Assembly: GCF_029892095.1 (NCBI RefSeq)
Contig: NZ_JARZAE010000004.1
Coordinates: 6,634,001-6,698,000, forward strand
DNA from: Kitasatospora sp. MAP12-44
GTDB taxonomy: Bacteria; Actinomycetota; Actinomycetes; Streptomycetales; Streptomycetaceae
Reading direction: 5' to 3'
DNA length: 64,000 nucleotides
Positions 1 through 8,192 of this stretch are shown here, one piece after another. The notes beneath the pieces were generated by a model. The model had not been told where the DNA came from. It made no database searches and worked only from the letters and a program-made list of their open reading frames with translations. Made by a program: the position numbers and the translations under genes. Position 1 is the first letter of the stretch; every line of letters starts with the position of its first letter.

Positions 1-285
1 GACGGTCGATCCCAGGGCGAGCACCCGGTTCATCCGGGACACGTCGACCACCAGGCCCGAGCCGGTGGACCACCCGTTGAAGCTGTGCCCGCCGCTGCGC
101 AGATGCACCCGGTATCCCTGCTCCTGGGCATCGGCGAGGCAGGCGCGGACATCCTCGGCGCTCTCGCAGTACGCGATGGCGCGGGGCGAGACCGTGTCGT
201 ACTCGGTGTTCTGTAGCTGCCGGGCGAACGGATAGCCCGGGTCGGACGGCAGGACGAGATCGCCCTGGAGTCGGTCGCGCAGCAT
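1..285 (-). CDS. FAD-linked oxidase (BBE/PCMH type), N-terminal part only
   Basis: The first 95 codons of a gene that runs off the left edge. The protein starts MLRDRLQGDLVLPSDPGY and contains RSGGHSFNGWS near residue 67, which matches the FAD-binding PCMH domain of berberine-bridge-type oxidases; the His of the GGHS motif is the usual 8-alpha-histidyl FAD attachment site in this family. The ATG is preceded by a good ribosome site (GGAGGG). It follows the small gene at 355-723 by 69 bases on the same strand and is probably co-transcribed with it. Such enzymes usually perform oxidative tailoring in natural-product clusters. The second Cys ligand of bicovalent members and the substrate domain lie outside the window, so the reaction is unknown. 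Confidence 0.85.
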   Translation of the reverse strand, partial: MLRDRLQGDLVLPSDPGYPFARQLQNTEYDTVSPRAIAYCESAEDVRACLADAQEQGYRVHLRSGGHSFNGWSTGSGLVVDVSRMNRVLALGSTV

Positions 286-354
286 GATCCCTCCAGATGA
301 GCGCCCGGCTGGCGTCCCGGCGGACGCCGGCCGGTCCGCACGGTCGGCGTGCGG

Positions 355-723
355 CTACTTGTCGATGCCGAACTTGCGGGCCGTCACCTTGGCCCCGTCG
401 TGGCCGCGCAGGAGCTTGCCCTGCGGGTCGTAGAAGTTGGCACCGCCGGTGCCCTCCCAACTGCCATCGGGGAGCAGGGCCGCCTCGACGCGGATGTGTG
501 CCTCTCCGACGTGCACGCCCTCCTCGTTCACCGCCAGGATGTGGAAGTTGTACGAGAAGGCGTCGGGGCCGGTGCTCTCCCAGTTCCCCAGACCGATGTT
601 CTTGGTGTTCACCTGGGTCGACACCACCGCGCCGTCGCCGGTGAACGCGACCAGGCCGACCACCGACTTGCCACTGTCGTCCAGCACAGTGGTCCAAGTC
701 CCCAGCAACCTCTCGTCCGCCAT
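355..723 (-). CDS. Small lipocalin-like (calycin-type) beta-barrel protein
   Basis: 122 residues with no signal peptide. It begins MADERLLGTWTTVLDDSG; the opening LLGTW and the alternating hydrophobic pattern through LVAFTGDGAVVSTQ, FSYNFHILAV and GSWEGTGGANFY suggest a single small beta-barrel of the calycin or lipocalin-like kind. The start is fixed by a strong AAGGAGAGG site. It lies just upstream of the FAD-linked oxidase on the same strand. A role as a ligand-binding or cyclase-like partner of the oxidase is possible, but I see no catalytic motif. The fold is inferred from pattern only. Confidence 0.6.
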   Translation of the reverse strand: MADERLLGTWTTVLDDSGKSVVGLVAFTGDGAVVSTQVNTKNIGLGNWESTGPDAFSYNFHILAVNEEGVHVGEAHIRVEAALLPDGSWEGTGGANFYDPQGKLLRGHDGAKVTARKFGIDK

Positions 724-914
724 GACTGCCTCTCCTTCTGCCGTGGATGGGCGCTTCTGCGCGCCGACCCGAACGCTGGCCCGGCGATCTCGAAGAACCG
801 TCGGAGCGGTCTGAAGCCGCTGGCGGGCAGTCGGGATGCTCTGGCGATTCAGAGGCGTTCGAACGAGCCTTCAGACCGGCCCCCCACAGTGCCCGGGAGC
901 GATGGGGAGGACGG

Positions 915-1157
915 ATGGGACGGTTTTGGACGCTGATCTTCGAACGCTGCCTGTGCCCGGTGGGGCGGGCCATCGTCGCCTACGGGGTGCTGCACCTGCC
1001 CGAGGCGTCGTGCCACCCGGATGACCACCGCGCCCTGCTCCAGGGGCCTCCCGCGGGGCACCCCGAGAGGCTGTGTCCCGAGAGCTCCCTCAGCCGGGCG
1101 GAGTCGCTGCTCTGGGCCGAGCTCTTTCCCAAGAGACCGACCCGGTTCTGGCGATGA
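915..1157 (+). CDS. Small DUF6059-like protein
   Basis: 80 residues beginning MGRFWTLIFERCLCPVG, with a start preceded by GGGGAGG. The segment GPPAGHPERLCPE followed by a Leu/Glu-rich end resembles what I remember of the DUF6059 family, short Streptomyces proteins often found next to SARP regulators (a SARP is at 6651 here). Function is unknown. The stop overlaps an ATG (ATGA), which opens a further reading frame whose end runs into the promoter of the MarR gene and which I do not support as a gene. Family assignment rests on memory of the motif and is moderate. Confidence 0.5.
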   Translation: MGRFWTLIFERCLCPVGRAIVAYGVLHLPEASCHPDDHRALLQGPPAGHPERLCPESSLSRAESLLWAELFPKRPTRFWR

Positions 1158-1304
1158 CCAGGCGCGGAGCCAAGGCCATGCCGCCCCGGCCGCCGTGCGC
1201 CCATGTCTCGCCCGACGGCGTCGATGCGGCCCGCAAGCAGCTCACCGAGGCGGGGCTCAGCATGTACGCCGCGTTGACCGGTCTGGACCTCGAAAACGAT
1301 GTAT

Positions 1305-1324
1305 GCATGTACTCTTCCACATGC
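1305..1324. promoter_or_regulatory. Inverted repeat upstream of MarR gene (candidate operator)
   Basis: GCATGT, 8 bases, ACATGC: perfect 6-base arms in an AT-richer stretch, 71 bases before the MarR start at 1396. MarR proteins usually bind such palindromes in their own promoter, so this is a candidate autoregulatory site. No tested consensus supports it. Confidence 0.35.
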
Positions 1325-1395
1325 TTGTCAATCAGCAATCACTTGTCGTCCTGCAGATGTTCGACCAGTCATCGACTCGCCTAGAATGGAGAGCT

Positions 1396-1887
1396 ATGGA
1401 GACCACGCCGCAGCAGCAGAGCTCGTCCCGAGCCGACGAGCTTCTCGACGCGGTTGGGCCGGCGTTCTCCCGGTTGCGGCGCAACGCGGCGCTCAACGTC
1501 GTGAAGAAGGTCGCCCCGAAGGACCTCACCAGGACCCTGGTGCTCAATATCGTCCAGGAGGGCGCGGCCCAGGACGGCCAGGAGATCACGGTCGGTGTGA
1601 TCGGCGAGCGGCTCGCCGTCGACCCCTCGGTGGCCAGCCGGATGGTCTCCGACTGCATCTCGGCCGGCTGCTTGCTCCGCGTCGCTTCCCAGCTCGACGG
1701 CCGCCGCACCATCCTGCGGCTCACCGAGGCGGGCGAGGAGATGCTCAGGGGCTTCCGCGACCACCAGCGGGCCTCCTACGAGCGGATCACCGAGGAGTGG
1801 CCGGACCAGGAGCGACTCGAGTTCGCCCGCCTGTTGATCAAGTACGTGGACACGCTCGCCCAGCTGCAGCGCGCCGCCGACTCCTGA
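1396..1887 (+). CDS. MarR-family transcriptional regulator
   Basis: 163 residues. The winged helix lies around residues 55-125: ITVGVIGERLAVDPSVASRM is the recognition-helix region and DGRRTILRLTEAGEEML is the wing plus following helix, both typical of MarR. The start METTPQQQ is preceded by GGAGAG. MarR dimers bind palindromes and are released by small phenolic or lipophilic ligands. It converges on the acyl-CoA ligase gene at 1909 with a 21-base gap and lies in the same cluster as a second, unrelated MarR gene at 8192. Target genes are unknown; the ligase or the small gene at 915 are plausible. Confidence 0.85.
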   Translation: METTPQQQSSSRADELLDAVGPAFSRLRRNAALNVVKKVAPKDLTRTLVLNIVQEGAAQDGQEITVGVIGERLAVDPSVASRMVSDCISAGCLLRVASQLDGRRTILRLTEAGEEMLRGFRDHQRASYERITEEWPDQERLEFARLLIKYVDTLAQLQRAADS

Positions 1888-1908
1888 TCTGAGCACGGCC
1901 GGCCCCGC

Positions 1909-3444
1909 TCACGCGGTGAGGCGGGCGACGAGCTCGCGCTTGAGGACCTTCCCGCTGGGCCCCAGCGGGAAGGCGTCGACGAACTCCACGTTGCGCGGGT
2001 ACTTGTACGCGGCGAGCCGGGTCCTGCCCCACGCGACGATCTCCTCGGCGAGCTCGGGTCCGGGCCGGAAACCGGGCCTGGCCACCACGACCGCGCAGAC
2101 CTCCTGGCCGTGGCGTTCGTGAGTGAGTCCGACGACCGCGACCTGGGCGACGGCCGGGTGGTGCACCAGCACCTCCTCGACCTCCCGTGGATACACGTTG
2201 AACCCGCCGCGCAGCACCATGTCCTTCTTGCGGTCGACGATGGACAGGTAGCCATCGGCGTCCTTGCGGCCCAGGTCGCCCGACCTGAACCAGCCGTCCA
2301 CGATCGCCTCGGCGGTGGCCTCGGGCCGGTTGAGGTACCCGGCCATCACGTTGTGGCCCCGGATGACGACCTCGCCGAGTTCGCCGGTGGGCAGCAGTTC
2401 GATCCGCTCCTCCACTTCGGCGCGGGCGATCTCGACCTCCACCCCCCAGATCGGCCGCCCCACGGTGCCGGGCCGGCACGGCCAGGCCCGCTGGTTGTAG
2501 GCGACCACGGGCGAGGTCTCGGTCAGGCCGTACCCCTCGTAGATCTCGCAGCCGAACACCTGCTGGAACTCCTGCAGGATCTTGACGGGGAGTGAGGCCC
2601 CGCCGGAGAACGCCCGATCGAGGGCCGGCCGCCGCGGGTCGGCCGCCGCCGCGTCGAGCAGGGCGAGGTACATCGTCGGCACCCCCATGAACACGGTGCA
2701 GTCGCGAGCCACCATCAGGTCGAGCGCCCCGGGGCCGTCGAACCGCTCCATCAGCGCCAGGGTCGCGCCGGCCCGGAAGGTGGTGGCCATGCCGCAGATC
2801 TGGCCGAACGTGTGGAAGAGCGGGAGGCAGCCCAGCACCACGTCGTCCGCGCCGAGGTCGAACGGCGAGAGCATCGAGACGGTGACGTTCATGACGATGT
2901 TGAGCTGCGTCAGCATCGCCCCCTTGGGGTGGCCGGTGGTCCCCGAGGTGTAGAGGATCAGTGCGACGTCCTGCGGCCGGCAGGGCACCGGGCGGTCGAT
3001 CGGCACGGCCCGCTCGGCCAGCACGTCCAGTCGTGGCCGGCCGACGTCGCCCTCCTCCAGCACGGTGAGCACCGCGACGTCGGCCGATTCGGCGGCGGGC
3101 AGACCCTGCTCCAGCAGCGGCGCGGCGCACACCAGTGCCTTCGCCCCCGAGTCGCGCAGGACGTAGTCGATCTCGTCCGCCCTGAGCAGCGCGTTCACCG
3201 GTACGACGACCGCGCCCAGCGCCAGCACGCCGAAGTAGGCCATCGGGAAGTGCGCCGTGTTGCCGAGCAGCAGGGCGACCTTGTCCCCGGGGCCGACTCC
3301 CTGCTCGTGCAGCACCGCGGCGTACTGCCCGGACCGGGTCCACAGTTCGCCGTACGACACCTGCTGCGCCCCGCACACGAGGGCCGGGTGCTCCGGCCTG
3401 CGCGCCGCCGTGTCGGCCAATATCGCCGCGACCGAAATAGACAT
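1909..3444 (-). CDS. Class I adenylate-forming acyl-CoA ligase
   Basis: 511 residues, full length for an acyl-CoA synthetase. Motifs in order: LILYTSGTTGHPKGAML (P-loop, about residue 160), GYGLTETSP (about 310), WFRSGDLGRKDADGY (about 395), DRKKDMVLRGGFNVYPREVE (hinge) and the C-terminal catalytic Lys in GPSGKVLKREL. It activates a carboxylate as the acyl-AMP and transfers it, normally to CoA. It is divergent from the 5-aminolevulinate synthase gene across a 267-base promoter region. In C5N pathways an adenylate-forming amide synthetase joins the C5N ring to a polyketide acid; this gene could fill that role or simply supply an acyl-CoA. The sequence looks more like an ordinary fatty-acyl ligase. 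Confidence 0.85.
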   Translation of the reverse strand: MSISVAAILADTAARRPEHPALVCGAQQVSYGELWTRSGQYAAVLHEQGVGPGDKVALLLGNTAHFPMAYFGVLALGAVVVPVNALLRADEIDYVLRDSGAKALVCAAPLLEQGLPAAESADVAVLTVLEEGDVGRPRLDVLAERAVPIDRPVPCRPQDVALILYTSGTTGHPKGAMLTQLNIVMNVTVSMLSPFDLGADDVVLGCLPLFHTFGQICGMATTFRAGATLALMERFDGPGALDLMVARDCTVFMGVPTMYLALLDAAAADPRRPALDRAFSGGASLPVKILQEFQQVFGCEIYEGYGLTETSPVVAYNQRAWPCRPGTVGRPIWGVEVEIARAEVEERIELLPTGELGEVVIRGHNVMAGYLNRPEATAEAIVDGWFRSGDLGRKDADGYLSIVDRKKDMVLRGGFNVYPREVEEVLVHHPAVAQVAVVGLTHERHGQEVCAVVVARPGFRPGPELAEEIVAWGRTRLAAYKYPRNVEFVDAFPLGPSGKVLKRELVARLTA

Positions 3445-3547
3445 GGCAATCCTCGCTCACCCGAACGGAAAGGGCCCGAATTGGGCACAAGGAGCATCCC
3501 ACGAGTCGGCCCCGGTGTGGGTCGCGGATTTCCACCCGCCGGTATTC

Positions 3548-3624
3548 GTCCGGTAACCGGCTCTCCTTGGCCCTCCGATGGAGCGCCGATTACCGGACAG
3601 TGGACGCAGCCGGGATAACCGGCC
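3548..3624. promoter_or_regulatory. Divergent promoter region with three TAACCGG-type repeats
   Basis: Between the two divergent genes, GTCCGGTAA (3548-3556) and TTACCGGAC (3590-3598) form perfect 9-base inverted arms. A third related site, GGATAACCGG, follows at about 3613-3622. Three copies of one short motif around a shared promoter suggest binding sites for a cluster regulator. A TAGGGT hexamer at 3649-3654 could be the -10 of the rightward promoter. Confidence 0.4.
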
Positions 3625-3711
3625 TGTACAGCCGCCGGGGGCGCCTTCTAGGGTGGGCCGCAGATCGACCAAAGAAACCAATCACAGTCTTCCTCAAGGG
3701 AGTTGGAATCC

Positions 3712-4947
3712 ATGACCGACCTGATGGACTTCTTCGCGCAGCAGCTGGATGAGATGAACGGCCAGCGGCGCGAGTTTCTCGAAATCGACCGTATCGCCGG
3801 GCGCTTTCCCAGCGCCGTCGCGCGGGACCGGTACGACGGCAGTTCCTCGGAGGTCAGTGTCTGGTGCAGCAACGATTATCTCGGAATGGGTCAGAATCCG
3901 AGTGTCCTGGCCGCGATGAAGCAGGCCGTCGACGAATTCGGGGCGGGTTCGGGCGGCTCGCGGAACATCGGCGGAACCAACCACTACCACGTTCTGCTGG
4001 AGCACGAGCTGGCCTCACTGCACGGCAAGGAGGCCGCCCTGATCTTCAGCTCCGGGTACACGGCGAACGACGGCGCGCTGTCGGTGCTCGCCGGCCGCAA
4101 GGACGACTGCCTGGTCTTCTCCGACGAGCTGAACCACGCCTCCATCATCGACGGACTGCGCCACAGCGGCGCCGAGAAGAAGATCTTCCGCCACAACGAC
4201 ACCGCCCACCTCCACCAGCTGCTGGCCGCCGCAGACCCCGCGCGCCCGAAGCTGGTGGTCCTGGAGTCGGTCTACTCGATGTCCGGTGACGTCGCGCCGC
4301 TGGCGGAGATCGCCCGAATCGCCAAGCTCCACGGGGCGACCACCTACATCGACGAGGTGCACGCCGTCGGCATGTACGGGCCCGAAGGCGCGGGGATCGC
4401 CGCTCGCGAGGGCCTGGCCGACGAGTTCACCGTCGTCATGGGCACCCTTGCCAAGGGCTACGGCACCGCCGGCGGCTACATCGCCGGACCGAGGATGCTG
4501 ATCGAGGCGGTCCGGAACTTCTCCCGCTCCTTCATCTTCACCACTTCGCTGGCGCCCGCCATCGCGGCCGGCGCGCTGGCCGCCGTCCAGTACCTGCGCT
4601 CCTCGGACGTCGAGCGCTCCAGGCTGGCGGCCAACGCCCAGCTGCTCCACCGGCTGCTCGACGAGCGGGACATCCCGTTCGTCTCCGACCAGTCCCACAT
4701 CGTGTCGATCTTCGTCGGCGACGACGCCACCTGCCGCAAGGCATCCGCCCTGCTGCTCGGCCGTCATGGCGACTACGTCCAGGCCATCAACGCCCCCAGC
4801 GTGCGCACCGGCGCGGAGATCCTGCGGGTGGCGCCCGGCGCCGTGCACACCGCCAGCGACGTTCAGAAGCTCGCCGAGGCGCTCGACCAGATCTGGCGCG
4901 AGCTCGACATCCCGCGGACCGTGCGCCCCCCGCGGATCGCCGCCTGA
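3712..4947 (+). CDS. 5-aminolevulinate synthase (C5N-pathway type)
   Basis: 411 residues, a PLP-dependent alpha-oxoamine synthase. NDYLGMGQNPSV near residue 57, GSGGSRNIGGTNHYH (about 85), HASIIDGLRHSGAE (about 140), DEVHAVGMYGPEGAG (about 220) and GTLAKGYGTAGGYIAG with the PLP lysine at residue 248 match ALA synthases. It condenses glycine with succinyl-CoA to 5-aminolevulinate. Actinomycetes make heme by the C5 glutamyl-tRNA route, so a free ALA synthase here signals secondary metabolism: in C5N biosynthesis (asukamycin, moenomycin) the same enzyme also cyclises ALA-CoA to 2-amino-3-hydroxycyclopentenone. The next gene is an AMP-ligase, as in those clusters. The ATG is preceded by AAGGGAG. 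A TTG nine bases upstream is less likely. Confidence 0.92.
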   Translation: MTDLMDFFAQQLDEMNGQRREFLEIDRIAGRFPSAVARDRYDGSSSEVSVWCSNDYLGMGQNPSVLAAMKQAVDEFGAGSGGSRNIGGTNHYHVLLEHELASLHGKEAALIFSSGYTANDGALSVLAGRKDDCLVFSDELNHASIIDGLRHSGAEKKIFRHNDTAHLHQLLAAADPARPKLVVLESVYSMSGDVAPLAEIARIAKLHGATTYIDEVHAVGMYGPEGAGIAAREGLADEFTVVMGTLAKGYGTAGGYIAGPRMLIEAVRNFSRSFIFTTSLAPAIAAGALAAVQYLRSSDVERSRLAANAQLLHRLLDERDIPFVSDQSHIVSIFVGDDATCRKASALLLGRHGDYVQAINAPSVRTGAEILRVAPGAVHTASDVQKLAEALDQIWRELDIPRTVRPPRIAA

Positions 4948-5049
4948 GCAGGGCCGCCCGCTGCGTTCCCAGGTCGACACCAACGGCTTTTGAGGTGGGT
5001 CCGGGACGATCCGGTGGTCCGCACCACCGTCGCCCACGATTGGAACGCA

Positions 5050-6651
5050 GTGACAGCACATCCTTCCGGCGGCTCCACAGCGTCGCTGTACGCAGACAAA
5101 CACTACGTCGCGGCCATCCTGGCGACCCTGGAGCAGCGCGGCGACGACGCCGTGCTGCTCTGGCAGGGAGTCTGGGTCAGCGCGCTGGAGTTCCGCCAGA
5201 GCATCATCCGTACCGCCGAGGGCCTGCGCCTGCTCGGGATCGGGTCGCAATCCACGGTCGGCCTGCTGACGGAGGCGAACAGCCCCCTGGCGCTCACCGC
5301 CCGTTACGCGGCCCACCTGCTGGGAGTCACCGTCGTGCACGTGCGCTCGACGAACCCCGGGCCGTCGGCCCCGCAACTCCCCGCCGTGGCGCAGGCGCAG
5401 GCACTGCGCGACAGCGCGGCCGACCTCCTGCTGGTCGACCCGGCCCACGCCGACCAGGGGCGCGAGGCGGTCCGGCTGCTGGACCGCCCGATCCGGCTGG
5501 CCGGCTTCGGAGCGTGTGGCGCGGGGATCACGGACCTCACCACGGCGTCCGGCGCCGAGTGGAGCGAGCCGCCCGCGTTCGCCGCGCCGGACCCGGCCGT
5601 GGTGACGTACACCAGTGGCAGTACCGGAGAGCCCAAGGGGATCTGCCAGTCCTTCACCGCCTGGAACAGCACGGTGCTCTCCGCCTACCCCACGCTCGCG
5701 AGCGTGGGCACGATCACCTTCCTGGTGGCCACCCCGGTCAGCCACGCCGTCGGGGTGATCCTGGACATCGTGATCGGCGCGGGCGGCAACGTCGTGCTGC
5801 ACGAGCGCTTCGACCCGGCCCAGGCGCTGCGCGCCATCGAGGCCGAGCGAGTCACCGGCACCTACATGTCGGTCCCGCAGCTCTATGCCCTGCTCGACCA
5901 GCCGGAGCTCGCGGGCACCGACGTCTCCTCGCTGCGCCAGCTGATGTACAGCGGCTGCCCGGCGGCGCCCGGCCGGCTGGCGGAGGCCGTCCGTACGTTC
6001 GGCGCCGCGCTGATGCAGAACTACGGGACCAGTGAGGGCGGCCGGATCACCCTGCTGAGCCCCGCCGACCATCAACGGCCGGAGCTGCTCGCCAGTGTGG
6101 GCCGCCCGTATCCCGAGGTCGACCTGCGGATCTGCGACCCCGACACGGAACAGGTCCTCCCGCGGGGCCGCACCGGCGAGGTCTGGTTCCGTTCACCGAA
6201 CATGATGGCCGGCTACCTGGGAGACCCGGAGCTGACCGCGCGTACCCTGCGTGACGGGTGGCTGCACACCGGGGACCTGGGCTACCAGGACGCCGAGGGC
6301 TACCTGTACCTGGTCGGGCGGATGAACGACCTCATCAAGTCCCGTGCCACGAAGATCTACCCGGCCTCGGTGGAACTGGCCCTGATGACCCATCAGGACG
6401 TCGTGCACGCGTGCGTCTACCCGATGCGGGACGACGACCGGCTGGAGCACGTCCATGCCGCGGTGGTCATGCGCCCCGGCGCCGTCTGCACCGCCGAGGT
6501 CCTGCGCAAGCACGTCGCGCAGGCGCTGTCGCCGCTGCACGCCCCCGTTCGTGTCGTCCGTCACCCCGAACTGCCGCTGACGCAGGCCGGCAAGGTGGAC
6601 CGGCGCCTGCTGCAGTCCTGGGACGAGTCGGCACCCGTGTTGGACGACTAG
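5050..6651 (+). CDS. AMP-dependent ligase, probable 5-aminolevulinate-CoA ligase
   Basis: 533 residues from the GTG at 5050; an in-frame TTG at 4990 and a GTG at 5023 are alternatives, none with a strong ribosome site. Motifs: VVTYTSGSTGEPKGI (P-loop), QNYGTSEGGR, WLHTGDLGYQDAEGY, GRMNDLIKSRATKIYPASVE and the terminal Lys in LTQAGKVDRR. Placed 102 bases after the ALA synthase gene, it matches the ligase that activates ALA to ALA-CoA for ring closure to C5N (MoeA4/AsuD-type). The substrate is inferred from context. Its stop codon TAG shares its last base with the GTG of the SARP gene, so the two are translationally coupled. Confidence 0.82.
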   Translation: MTAHPSGGSTASLYADKHYVAAILATLEQRGDDAVLLWQGVWVSALEFRQSIIRTAEGLRLLGIGSQSTVGLLTEANSPLALTARYAAHLLGVTVVHVRSTNPGPSAPQLPAVAQAQALRDSAADLLLVDPAHADQGREAVRLLDRPIRLAGFGACGAGITDLTTASGAEWSEPPAFAAPDPAVVTYTSGSTGEPKGICQSFTAWNSTVLSAYPTLASVGTITFLVATPVSHAVGVILDIVIGAGGNVVLHERFDPAQALRAIEAERVTGTYMSVPQLYALLDQPELAGTDVSSLRQLMYSGCPAAPGRLAEAVRTFGAALMQNYGTSEGGRITLLSPADHQRPELLASVGRPYPEVDLRICDPDTEQVLPRGRTGEVWFRSPNMMAGYLGDPELTARTLRDGWLHTGDLGYQDAEGYLYLVGRMNDLIKSRATKIYPASVELALMTHQDVVHACVYPMRDDDRLEHVHAAVVMRPGAVCTAEVLRKHVAQALSPLHAPVRVVRHPELPLTQAGKVDRRLLQSWDESAPVLDD

Positions 6652-8165
6652 TGAACCCGCCCGCCCCGAGCGAGCCCTCACCCCGGTTCCGGGTGCTCGG
6701 GCCCCTGGAGGTCACGGGCGGCGACGGCGCGCGCCTGCCGCTGAGCGGGATCCGCCAGCGCGCGGTCCTGGGCCTGCTGCTGCTGCACGCCAACCGTGTG
6801 GTGGCCACCAGCGACCTGGTAAAGGCGCTCTGGCCGCACCACGCGCCGCCGACGGCGCGCAAAGTGCTGCAGAACGCCGTCTCCGCGCTGCGGGCGACCC
6901 TGGCCGCCGGCGACATCGGCACGGCCCATGCGGAGCTGCTCAGCCGGGCGCCCGGCTACCTGCTGAGGCTTGATCCCGACGGTGTGGACCTGAGCCACTT
7001 CCGGCGTCTGGCACAGCAGGGGCAGGCGGAGCTGGCCGCCGGTTCTCCGGAGTCGGCGGCCCGTCTGCTGCGGGAGGCGCTCGCCCTGTGGCGCGGCTCC
7101 GCGCTGCAGGACCTGCAGGAGTCCGGGGTCCGCTGGCCGGAGCTGGCCGGCCTGCAGAGCGCCAGGATGACCACCTGGGAGGACTGCTTCGAAGCCCTCC
7201 TGGCGTCCGGCCGCCATCATGAGGCCGCCTGGGAGCTGGAGGTCGCGGTCGACCTCGACCCGACCCGGGAGCGGATGTGCGGCCTGCTGATGCTGGCGCT
7301 GTACCGCTGCGGTCGCCAGGTCGACGCGCTGACCGTCTATCGCCGCCACCGGTCGCGACTGCTCGACCAGTTGGGCCTGGAGCCTGGCCGGACCCTGCGG
7401 AGCCTGGAGCAGGCGATCCTGAACCAGGACCCGGCGCTGGACCTGTCCGGCACCGGGCCGGCGGCGCGAACCCCGGCCGTGGCCTTCCGGCCGGTCGCCT
7501 CCCCGGTGCGCACCTCGGTGCGCACCGGGGCGCCGCCGGGCACCTCGCCGCCGGCCGCCGCGCCACCGGTCAGCCTGGTCGACCGCGGCCCCGAGCTGGA
7601 GATGCTGCGCAGCGTGCTCCGGCTGACCCAGCGCCGCCGGGAACCCCACCTGGTGACCATCCTGGGCGCACCCGGCAGCGGCAAGAGCCGCCTGATCTCC
7701 GAGTTCCGGAGCATGCTCCGCAAGGACGAGGGAGCCGTCCGGTGCCTGGTCGGCCGCACTCCGCCGCCCAGCGTCGGCCAGGGGCTGGCCGCCCTTGCGG
7801 AGATCGTCAGGTCCCCGGCCGGCGCGGCGCGCCGGGGCGGGCTCGGGGCCGACGCCGGGCCGGGCTCGGAGAGCCTGGCCGCGTACCGGGGAGCGCTGCA
7901 GCAGATGGCGGCCGTGCGGCCGCTGGTGGCGGTCCTGGACGACGTGCACTGGGACAACGGGGTGCTGCTGGACTTCCTCGACGACGTGGTCAGCACGACC
8001 TCGTCGGTGCCGCTGCTGCTTGTGGTGGCAGCTCGGCCAGAGCTGCTGGAGGTCCGGCCGGCTTGGGGTGGCGGTCGGTCGCGTACGACCACCATCACGC
8101 TGGACGCACCGCCGGCGCGCCCGGCCGACACGGCGCTGCACGGGTCCGGCATCGGCTTGACTTAA
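6651..8165 (+). CDS. SARP-family activator with truncated AAA ATPase domain
   Basis: 504 residues starting at the GTG that overlaps the preceding TAG by one base. Residues about 8-95 are the OmpR-like winged helix (FRVLGPLEVTGGDGARLPL, RQRAVLGLLLLHANRVV, LVKALWP), about 100-250 the bacterial transcriptional activation domain ending LLDQLGLEPGRTLRSLEQAI. A Pro/Ala linker then leads to an AAA domain with Walker A GAPGSGKSR and Walker B VAVLDDVHW. The protein stops about 60 residues after Walker B, without the sensor region or TPR repeats of full AfsR-type proteins (about 1000 residues). It probably activates cluster promoters through direct repeats such as those at 12396-12425. The short ATPase may be inactive or only nucleotide-binding. 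Confidence 0.88.
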   Translation: MNPPAPSEPSPRFRVLGPLEVTGGDGARLPLSGIRQRAVLGLLLLHANRVVATSDLVKALWPHHAPPTARKVLQNAVSALRATLAAGDIGTAHAELLSRAPGYLLRLDPDGVDLSHFRRLAQQGQAELAAGSPESAARLLREALALWRGSALQDLQESGVRWPELAGLQSARMTTWEDCFEALLASGRHHEAAWELEVAVDLDPTRERMCGLLMLALYRCGRQVDALTVYRRHRSRLLDQLGLEPGRTLRSLEQAILNQDPALDLSGTGPAARTPAVAFRPVASPVRTSVRTGAPPGTSPPAAAPPVSLVDRGPELEMLRSVLRLTQRRREPHLVTILGAPGSGKSRLISEFRSMLRKDEGAVRCLVGRTPPPSVGQGLAALAEIVRSPAGAARRGGLGADAGPGSESLAAYRGALQQMAAVRPLVAVLDDVHWDNGVLLDFLDDVVSTTSSVPLLLVVAARPELLEVRPAWGGGRSRTTTITLDAPPARPADTALHGSGIGLT

Positions 8166-8192
8166 GAACTTCATAGCCTAATCATTAGGCAA
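8157..8192 (+). promoter_or_regulatory. Promoter with MarR-type palindrome; probable leaderless start
   Basis: TTGACT at 8157-8162, a 16-base spacer and TAATCA at 8179-8184 form a sigma70-like promoter whose start point would fall at about 8191-8192, the A of the MarR ATG. A perfect 15-base palindrome GCCTAATCATTAGGC (8176-8190) covers the -10 element, where a bound repressor would block transcription. The -35 element lies inside the last codons of the SARP gene. Confidence 0.6.

Noticed and set aside
1154-1384. 76-codon frame coupled by ATGA to the small gene at 915
   Set aside because: Its second half runs through the AT-richer inverted-repeat promoter of the MarR gene and loses codon bias; kept only as a finding.
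1838-3535. Long open frame on the minus strand overlapping the acyl-CoA ligase
   Set aside because: Arg/Gly/Ala-rich shadow of the ligase in another frame, as expected in high-GC DNA; it has no motif.
4015-6075. 686-codon antisense open frame opposite the ALA synthase and ligase genes
   Set aside because: Shadow frame with biased His/Asp/Gly composition and no domain; the plus-strand genes carry all catalytic motifs.
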